DNA of 64,000 nt, taken from assembly GCA_027257055.1 (NCBI GenBank), contig JAPVLO010000007.1:5270001-5334000 (forward strand), given 5' to 3'. Positions 57,397-64,000 of the stretch are shown piece after piece. How positions within the stretch are numbered: position 1 is the stretch's first letter; every line of letters starts with the position of its first letter. A program made the translations under genes and the position numbers. Below the pieces are notes generated by a model. It saw only the letters and a program-made list of their open reading frames with translations. It searched no databases and was not told the origin of the DNA. The DNA comes from Cephalopachus bancanus. Its lineage: Eukaryota; Chordata; Mammalia; Primates; Tarsiidae.

Positions 57397-57620
57397 GAAA
57401 TGAGGATCATGATGCAGCTGCTTATCGTATTATTACATATAATGATGACATATATATTGTTATTATATATTATTCGCACTATGTTATGACATATTAATAT
57501 TTTATGTAATATTATTATTATGTTTACTATAAGATTGCAGGGAGGATTAAGCTAGGTAACACGTGGTGAGCGTTCTTGTGGGCTACCAGGCATATGCTCA
57601 GTAACTGATACCAGTTAAGA
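57397..57620 (+). repeat. MIR SINE, 3' part, with internal AT-rich expansion
   Basis: After the target duplication, 57420-57530 is (TAT)n-like DNA (TATTATTACATATAATG, ATTATTATTATG). Then GATTGCAGGGAGGATTAAGC, GTGAGCGTTC, TACCAGGCATATGCTCAGTAACTG gives the MIR 3' end. The expansion lies where the MIR has GGATAATAATAGTACC. Confidence 0.8.
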
Positions 57621-58519
57621 TCACTGTAACCAAGTCACTGTTGACCACAGTGTCACACGACACGGAGAGTAGTGCCTCCCCCACCTGTACTCAGAAGCAC
57701 CAATTCCCCCAGAGACTCTGGGAGGGGCCTCTACTATCCATAGTGGCAACGGCTAACCTAGCAAAGTCCATGGGCATTTGCTCACTGCAGAACCTTCGTG
57801 GAAGGTGTCACGTGCATGTCAGTGACTCAAGAAGGGAGAAGATCACATGGTCGTGGTGTCTTCCAAACACCCACACCCTTGGGGAAAGCCAAATTCTCAC
57901 ACACACAAGCACAGTTTGTATTGTTTCATGGAGAAGCTTAATATTAGCATGCCACAACCTACTTTTTTGAAGACATCAAAAAATTAAAAGAAAATTTTAA
58001 ATATCCAAAAAGGAGAGATGATCAAGGCTTTTTGTTGAAAGCTGACCCCGCCTTCAGATTTAGCAGAATCTGCCTTGCTCTACCTCCCTCACAGTCCTGA
58101 GGTGAAGCCCACACTCCCAGATCAATGAGAAGACAGCATTCATCTCCCAGGAAATTAACCAGTCTAATCTGCTGTGTTAAGTTAACACCAGAGCTCTCTG
58201 ACCTCAATCAGCAACTAATGAGACGCTTGGAGCCCTCACCTCCTCGATGCCTCATGCTCTCGCTGAAATCCTCTGGTGTGGCTGACCACGGGCCAGCCCA
58301 GGTAGGTCACCGCTACCCCATGGGGAACCACATGGCAGGAGAGCCTGGGGAGGGGTCCAAGGGCAGACAGGTCAGCCTGCTGCTGGTGTGACCCCAGGAC
58401 ATGGCTCTACCACAGGGGCAGAAGGATGGTTTCCTCTTGCTCCTGCCAGGACAGTGAGGCCTGTGCAATCCAGTCCTTCTGAGTCCTTCTGCCTCTACCA
58501 CATCCTGCCCACCTCTCCA
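57621..58519. other. Unique sequence, nothing recognised
   Basis: No gene or repeat recognised. Confidence 0.45.
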
Positions 58520-58660
58520 GTCACCAGGCCATTTCCCAGTTCTTGCTCACTTGATGTGTCCTCCTCCCACAGGACCCTTGTACGTGCTCCCTGTGCCTGG
58601 GTTGCTATACCCCCTCTTCACCTGGTAGGCTCCTACTAATCTTCCAGTCCCAGCTAGAGC
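58520..58660 (+). mobile_element. L2 LINE, piece 1
   Basis: ACCCTTGTACGTGCTCCCTGTGCC and GTAGGCTCCTACTAATCTTCCAGTCCCAGCT match L2 (CTTTGCACATGCTGTTCCCTCTGCC and CTCCTACTCATCCTTCAGGTCTCAGCT). Interrupted by a MER5A. Confidence 0.7.
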
Positions 58661-58853
58661 TAGGCCTCTTCAGCCACAGCACTGCTGGCATTTGGGCCTG
58701 GACCATTCTCTGCTGGGAGGCTGCCCTGTGCAGCACAGGGTGTTCAGCAGCATCTCTGGTGTCCACCCACCAGACGCTAATAGCACCCCTGTCCTCCAGT
58801 CTCTAGACATCACCAAGTGTTCCCTGGAGGACAGAACCCCTTGAGAATATCTG
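58661..58853 (-). mobile_element. MER5A hAT DNA transposon, reverse orientation, inside L2
   Basis: CACAGCACTGCTGGCATTTGGGCC, GCAGCACAGGGTGTTCAGCAGCATCTCTGG, CCACCAGACGCTAATAGCACCCC, CAGTCTCTAGACATCACCAAGTGTTCCC and CCCTTGAGAATATCTG follow the reversed MER5A. GCTAGAGC and GCTTAAGC (58653-58660 and 58854-58861) may be the worn 8-bp target duplication. Confidence 0.85.
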
Positions 58854-59105
58854 GCTTAAGCAGCAGGTTCTACCAGTGGTAGAGTCCATCAGGCTGAATC
58901 TTCCTCCCGAGGACGACGGCCCCACAGTCCATGGCCACACTTGCCCAAGCCATCCACCTCCTCCTGCGAGGTTGTCTGATTAGGGCTCCTGTTGCTCACC
59001 AGGCTGTGAACCCCCAGGGAATGGAACCAGCAAACTCCTCCCTGTGCCTAACACAGCATCTGACCCACAGAGGATGCTCAAAGATGTTGGTTGAACGACT
59101 AACTG
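58854..59105 (+). mobile_element. L2 LINE, piece 2 (3' end)
   Basis: GGCTGTGAACCCCCAGGGAATGG, TGTGCCTAACACAGCATCTGACCC, ACAGAGGATGCTCAAAGATGTTGGTTGAACGAC is the L2 terminus (consensus GCCTGGCACATAGTAGGCGCTCAATAAATGTTTGTTGAATGA). Confidence 0.78.
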
Positions 59106-59516
59106 AATGCCCACGACAAACCCAGAAACAAAGAACAAGGGAAGAAGACCCAGTGGTAAAGTGCCAGATGCTTCAAGAGAAACAGACTCTCTCTTGGGCT
59201 CTTCTGGAAATCCTCAGGTTCAGTGACATCAGCAACATGGGTGCCCCAAATAAACAGAGACTGTAAACAGTCCAGCCTGGGGGCAACCCCAAAACAAGGG
59301 CAACTTAAAATGTTTGTGGGAAGAACATTCAACATGAGGCCTCTTAACGGCTTTCGAGTGCAGGACGCAGCATCATCAACCACAGGCACGTGTTGTGCAG
59401 CAGATCTCCAGAACATATGCATCTTACATGACCGAAATGCCCATCTTACATGACCAAACTGCCCATCCCTCAAACAGCAACTGCCCTCTCTCCCACCACC
59501 AGTCTCCGTCCACCCC
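59106..59516. other. Unique sequence with a 22-bp tandem duplication
   Basis: 59420-59441 and 59442-59463 are two copies of a 22-bp unit starting CATCTTACATGACC with two differences. Nothing else recognised. Confidence 0.45.
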
Positions 59517-59660
59517 CTACCACATGATCCAGCAGCCCCACTTCTGGGTATTTATCCTAAAGAACTGAAACCAGGGTCTCAGAGATGCCTGCACCCCATG
59601 TTCAGGGCAGCACTGCTCAGAGCAGTCGAGAGGCAGGGTCAGTCTGGGGGCATTGGTCAA
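59517..59660 (+). mobile_element. L1 3' fragment
   Basis: ACCACATGATCCAGCAGCCCC, CTTCTGGGTATTTATCCTAAAGAACTGAAACCAGGGTCTC, then CCCATGTTCAGGGCAGCACTGC match the L1 ORF2 tail. Confidence 0.78.
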
Positions 59661-59959
59661 TGGAAGGTTAAGACTACTGCCCAGCTGTAGGAGTGACACA
59701 CTCTAAATTGAACCCTGCCTCCTGGAAGAGAATGACAGCTGGGTGCTTCAGCCCAGGAGATGTCAGAAATCTCAACATGATCCCTTGACCCCACACACAT
59801 GTCCACCTGGTATGCAGTGCATCCTTGAGGCCAAGAGAGGGGTCTCTGCCCAGCTCTTCTCTCCCAGGACCCGTGCGGCAGAATTTGCAGAGAGGAGAGC
59901 CAGGCCTTTGTTGAATGAATGAATGAGAAGGCACATGACACAGGGAAAAGGAGCACGTT
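59661..59959. other. Unique sequence, nothing recognised
   Basis: Spacer before a candidate conserved block. Confidence 0.4.
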
Positions 59960-60375
59960 AAATCTTCAATTTAATCAATGAACCTCCAAGGATAGGCTTC
60001 CCCATGCCAGACACGCAGTCTAATTGATGATATGAAGCCAAAGAGGCTTGACATGCTTCTTGACCTCATCGGGCTTATAATTTTCTAACTAGCTGCTACG
60101 CACTGAGCACATATCAACTCAGCATTCCCGATTCCAAACCCCTCCTGGACATGAACCCTCCTTCACGATCACTGTGCTCTTTTATAGAATGTATTCGTAT
60201 CAGGGCCGCCTGATTCACGATCTAATAATAAAACTACTGAATGAATTAGCTTTCTCCTTAGGAGAGTCAAAATTAATCCTAAGAGATAAGCCCATAGGCA
60301 AAGGGTTAGGGAGAAAAAGAAAGAGTGCCAGTTCACATAACATTACATGCTCAGGATTTTTATCACTTGAAGCAG
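59960..60375. promoter_or_regulatory. Candidate conserved non-coding block
   Basis: Unique sequence with CTTCAATTTAATCAATGAACC, GTCTAATTGATGATATG, GGGCTTATAATTTTC, GATTCACGATCTAATAATAAAAC and GTCAAAATTAATCC. Retained CpGs lie beside AT-rich cores. No coding frame of note. Confidence 0.35.
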
Positions 60376-60991
60376 TAAATCCTGGATGAAACCCAACAAA
60401 ACACAAGGTTGCTACCTTGGGCATTCCCTGCTGGTCAGCAGGAGCGGTGAGTCCTGGTCTGGTGTCACCAGTGAAGTCAGGAGGTTGGGAAGCTTCAATC
60501 CAGATGGAATGGGACATATGGCCAGGTGTCAATGCAAAACAAGCTGCTATCTAAGCCCAAATCAGGGTCTCGGCTTTTATAAGAGAACCAAGTTCTCTTG
60601 CACATCCTTGTAGCAGGGCAGCATGGAGTAGGGGCGTATTGGTCCCCCCAGCAAGTTGCAGACAGAAAGTGTCCTTGAGATTGAGATGGAGGCAGAAGCC
60701 CCCACCCCAGCCCTTCAGCATCTCTGGGTCTCCTAGCCTCTAGTTGAGGTTCACTAGAAACTAACAAGATCAGCATCTTCCTCCAGCAAAGTGCCAGCAA
60801 CACTTCCCAAGAACAGCCAAGTCATTCTATTTTTTTCCCAAATGCCATGAGACATTCCACTTCTGACCTACTTTCTGACACGTCCTTTTGGGGAGACCCA
60901 AACAAATGTGCCAATGTCTGGCTGGACCCACAAGGAGACACAGAAAGGACCCTTCCCAGTCTAACCTATACCTGGAGCCATGGGATTTTCA
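60376..60991. other. Unique sequence, nothing recognised
   Basis: No gene or repeat recognised. Confidence 0.4.
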
Positions 60992-61026
60992 GGCGGGGGT
61001 GGGGGGTGGGTGGGCGGTGGGGGGCG
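60992..61026 (+). other. G-quadruplex candidate
   Basis: Six G-runs in 35 bases, separated by single T or C: a run of five, one of six, two of three, one of two, then a run of six. This satisfies the usual four-run rule with minimal loops. Confidence 0.85.
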
Positions 61027-61029
61027 TTG

Positions 61030-61170
61030 TTCCCAGGCAGTATCTGGAAGTATTTTTGGTTGTCACACAAGGTGCAGAGGGGCTGCTACCAGCACTCAGT
61101 GGCGCAGGTTTGGGAAGTTGCCAAATACCCTGCTGTACCTGGGACAGCCCCACCAGACTCAGCCGGCTCA
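61030..61170 (+). mobile_element. MER5A hAT DNA transposon fragment
   Basis: CAGTATCTGGAAGTATTTTTGGTTGTCACAC, GGGGCTGCTACCAGCACTCAGTGG, TTGCCAAATACCCTGCTGTACCTGGGACAGCCCC follow MER5A in forward orientation. The left terminus appears replaced by the G-rich run. Confidence 0.75.
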
Positions 61171-61639
61171 ACACGCCATGGCCTGGGAAGCCTGGTTCGG
61201 TAGAGGGGGGAGACTTGGCTGTCTGCATGTGTTTGGGGGGGGTAGGGGGGTTGATGGAAGTCATTTCCCCACCACCCCAATCAGGTCACATGGTTGGGGC
61301 TTGTGAATCATTAAACATTTGTGTTCACACACAATCGACCAACTCTGCAGTGCAGGCACCTGAAAACACAGCTGCCCGGACACTGGATTCATCCAGTTTT
61401 GGGAATAACGGGCCATGCAGAAGATGCACAGCTCCGCTCCCAGGTAGCTCTTTCAAACTGCTGCCATGTTTGTAGGTGATGGCCCTGCACAGCATGGGAG
61501 GCCAAGGCCCCACATGCAGGTGCCTCCCCATGTGGCCCCTGTCTTGGCTGTGATTGTTGCACCGTGCAAATGGCTAAAATCCAGCAGAGGATGAGCCCAG
61601 CTCCAGGCCACAACTCAGAAAGAGGGGGCCCCTCTCCGG
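61171..61639. other. Unique sequence, nothing recognised
   Basis: A second G-rich stretch (61203-61253) has runs of six to eight G but is less regular. No gene recognised. Confidence 0.4.
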
Positions 61640-62217
61640 AAAGTGAGCGAGGCTGCGCTCATGATGGCCTGTCCAACTCTGCTTTCATCCTTTTTCCCAT
61701 GGTCAACATTTCTCTGCTGCCAATTAACCAATCTGTTTGATCACATCTTCCTCCCACCAGTCAGCAGCCTTCGTGGCCTACTAAATTAATTGTGCTGAAA
61801 AGCCACCCCTTTCCCTTTAACAAGCAAAGCGGTCCCGCTCAGAGGCCTCAGCAGATGGCGGACGGGAAGGGAGAGCGACAGAAACCTGATAAGAGGGAGC
61901 TGATGACTTTATTTTTTCTCCCAGCCAAAGGCTTGTTCCATTGCCGCTGGAACAACACATTTGTTTTGCCGCCTGAACCTGATTTAGGGGAACAAGTCGA
62001 TGCTTTCAAACTTGTTAGAGCCTTCAAGTCACTGACTGGGCTAAGCCCAGCCTCCAACTGTGGTGCGCGGCGCCTCCTCCAGCTCCCAAGTTCCAGAAAA
62101 TTAAATATTTCTTTTCCTAACTTCTCCCTAACTTCTCCAACAAAATCCCAATGGATTTTGAAAAAATGTAGATTTATCAAAAAGCCTACCTGAACACACC
62201 CTTCCGTCTGGGAGGCG
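61640..62217. promoter_or_regulatory. Candidate conserved non-coding block (strong texture)
   Basis: Unique block with GCCAATTAACCAATCTG, CTAAATTAATTGTGCTG, CCGCTGGAACAACACATTTGTTTTGCCGCC and GAACCTGATTTAGGGG, plus several retained CpGs (CAGATGGCGGACGGG, GTGCGCGGCGCC). ACAATAG/ACAAT- and TTTGTT-type SOX-like and TAAT homeodomain-like cores coexist. The open frame at 61792-62193 (133 residues) shows no domain. It resembles an ultra-conserved-type enhancer more than an exon. Confidence 0.4.
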
Positions 62218-62229
62218 AACACCTATTTC

Positions 62230-62325
62230 TTTTTTTTTTTTTGAGTTGGAGTCTCACTCTGTCGCCCAGACTGGAGTGCAGTGGCCGCTTCTGGCCACCG
62301 CAGCCTCGACCTGCTGGGCTCCGGC
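62230..62325 (-). mobile_element. 5'-truncated Alu (about 95 bp), variant type, with 12-bp target duplication
   Basis: Poly-T, then GAGTTGGAGTCTCACTCTGTCGCCC to GACCTGCTGGGCTCCGGC. AACACCTATTTC flanks it (62218-62229 and 62326-62337). Only the tail of the right arm was inserted. On the element strand it has CCCAGCAGGTCGAGGC and GCGGTGGCCAGAAGCGGCC, as in the 50891 copy. Confidence 0.95.
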
Positions 62326-62337
62326 AACACCTATTTC

Positions 62338-63184
62338 CTATTTCATAGACTTCCCTGAAACCCAACCATGCTAACCCAAAGGAACCTGCTGGTCCCTGAC
62401 CGGGTGGCAGGGAAAGGGGTAGGAGGCCATGGGGGAAGGAGGCTCTAAGGAGGAGGAGGAGGTGAAGAGGAGGAGGTGAGTGGGCACAACTGCATCCTGT
62501 CTTCCAATGGAAGCTGCTCAGTCCTTCTTCCTCCCAACAGCTCCTGGACTCCTGCCTTAGAAGTCCAAGACCCTATGGAAATCCTCTGTTTTGGAAGCGC
62601 TCCCACCCACTGGGCAGAGGATGGCCTCGTGGCAGATCGGCCCAGTGCCCGTTCCTTTCCCTGATAACCTCCTGCCTGGATCTGTGCATTTCTTGGCACC
62701 TTTCATCTCTCAAGTCCTTTTACCTGTTTGTTTTCTGTCTGTACTCCATCTGGCTTATATCAAAATTAGGCTGGTAGACTTTTGTGGCCAGGAATACGAG
62801 AATTGCTAGTGTCTGGTCTCTTGCATCAGGGGTCCACGGTCCCCAGGGCAAGCTTTCTCTCTCTGCTCTGAGCTCCATGTTCCTGGAAGAAACTTCCAGA
62901 AGGTTCTCTTCTGCTGGATACCAGACTCCTGTCTGCCATCTTCCAGAAAAGGAAAGGTTTCTTTCCCAGAAGTCCAGAAACCGTGCATCTCACTGGCCCT
63001 TCCCAGATCATGACACCCTCTTCCTGCCCACATCAATCACCGAGGACCCAGAAATAAGTTGTGCTGCCCAGGGGAGGCTGGGCCCGTCAGACTCTCTGCA
63101 CCTGGGCCCTGACGTGGAACACTGGGCCGGAATTGAGACTTTTGTATTTTGCCTTATTGGAACCTAGTCAGGTTTAAAATTAAG
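62338..63184. other. Unique sequence, nothing recognised
   Basis: A short (GGA)n run lies at 62450-62480. No gene or repeat recognised. Confidence 0.45.
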
Positions 63185-64000
63185 GGGTGAGTGGCCAAAA
63201 CATATAAGGAATGCAAACAAATCAACAGCAAGAAAGCAACCTGACTAAAAATTAGGCAAAGGACCTAAATGGACATTTCTCAAAAGAAGACATACAAATG
63301 GCCAACCAGCTTACGAAAAAATGTTCCATATTCCTAATCATCAGGGAACTGCAAATTAAAACCACGCTGAGATGCCACCTCACCACCTACTAGGATGACT
63401 ATTACAAAAGACAAGAGATAACAAGCACTGGCGAGGTTGTGGAGAAAAGGGAGCCCTCGCTCACCCTTGGTGGGCATGTAAATTAGCACAGCCATTAGGG
63501 AAGCCAGTGTGGAGATACCTCAACAAACAAGAAACAGAACTTAGAATGGCTCTAGGATCCAATGATCCCACTTCCAGGTCTTCATCCACAGGAAATGAAA
63601 CCAGGATCTCAAGATCTCTGCACTACATGGTCAGGGCAACCGTTGTGGAATCAACCTCAGTGTCCACAGATGGATTAATGCATAGAGAAATGGCTGTGCA
63701 CACACACATGTGCACACACACACAACTAAATGTTATTCAGCCATCAAAAAGGAGATCCTGCCATCTGTAACAACATTGCTGGGACCAACCCAGAGGACAT
63801 TGTGCTGAGTGAAATAAGCCAGGCACAGGAAGGAGATACCGCATAATGTCACCCATATGTGGGGTCTAAAGGAAGTCAAACTCACACCAGCAGAGTCGAA
63901 TAGCGGCTGCTGGGGTTGGTAAAGGGTTCAAAGCTTCAGCTACGAGTCAGTTCTGGAGATTAACGTGAGTACAGGGGACTAGGCCACCATCAGCAGTGCT
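63185..64000 (+). mobile_element. L1 LINE 3' region, runs off the window
   Basis: ACCTAAATGGACATTTCTCAAAAGAAGACATACAAATGGCC, AACTGCAAATTAAAACCACGCTGAGATG, GTTGTGGAGAAAAGGG, TGGTGGGCATGTAAATTAGC, ATGATCCCACTTCC, TTATTCAGCCATCAAAAAGG and GAGTGAAATAAGCCAGGCACAG are the ORF2 tail in order. GCATAATGTCACCCATATGTGGG leads into the 3' region. It has many frame breaks and a (CA)n run at 63698-63723. Confidence 0.9.

Noticed and set aside
60888..61475. 195-residue plus-strand frame
   Set aside because: It crosses a G-run and a MER5A and has no recognisable domain.
61792..62193. 133-residue frame in the candidate conserved block
   Set aside because: No domain and no good splice sites; both strands are open. 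Regulatory constraint seems more likely, though an unrecognised exon cannot be excluded.

Overview
This is 64 kb of mammalian nuclear DNA from a primate. Dimeric 7SL-derived Alu elements with A-tails and target-site duplications are present, together with MIR, L2, old L1, MLT1 (ERVL-MaLR) LTRs, MER5A, Tigger-like and mariner-like fossils. I found no protein-coding gene, no exon with convincing splice sites, no tRNA or rRNA gene and no CpG island. Every longer open frame lies in a tandem repeat, in a transposon remnant or in unique sequence with no recognisable domain. The window reads as intergenic or deep intronic DNA.

The source is probably not human or ape. None of the roughly ten Alu copies is of the S or Y type that dominates human DNA. 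Six of them (at about 1, 4.0, 25.5, 50.9, 57.1 and 62.2 kb) share derived variants such as CTCTACAATAAAT, CTACTTGGAAG and CCCAGCAGGTCGA. That suggests a lineage-specific subfamily derived from AluJ. A tarsier-like primate would fit, but this is inference.

Layout. 0-5 kb: unique DNA with a block that looks like conserved non-coding sequence, then MIR, MLT1C and Alu. 5-8 kb: a polypurine tract and a 1.3-kb CAC/CAT triplet array ending at a MIR. 11.8-15.3 kb: a 36-bp minisatellite, L2, and an old L1 interrupted by a solo LTR and a mariner. 18-28 kb: L2, LTR-like DNA, Alus, a TG-rich array, MER5A, and a Tigger-like element split by an L1. 28-37 kb: mostly unique, with L2 pieces and AT-rich candidate regulatory blocks. 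37-41.6 kb: a hAT element, a long hairpin, a second triplet array again ending at a MIR, and a MIR split by a short mariner. 43-51.8 kb: MLT1A, TG-rich and 35-bp minisatellites, a Tigger-like element, and an L1-mariner-Alu nest. 53-64 kb: MLT1, minisatellite, a MIR split by an Alu, an L2 split by a MER5A, candidate conserved blocks near 60 and 62 kb, and an L1 running off the end.

No genes act together here. What the window offers is a record of layered transposition that can be ordered in time, plus several unique blocks that may be cis-regulatory. Family names come from recognising consensus features by eye, and boundaries are approximate unless a target-site duplication is quoted.
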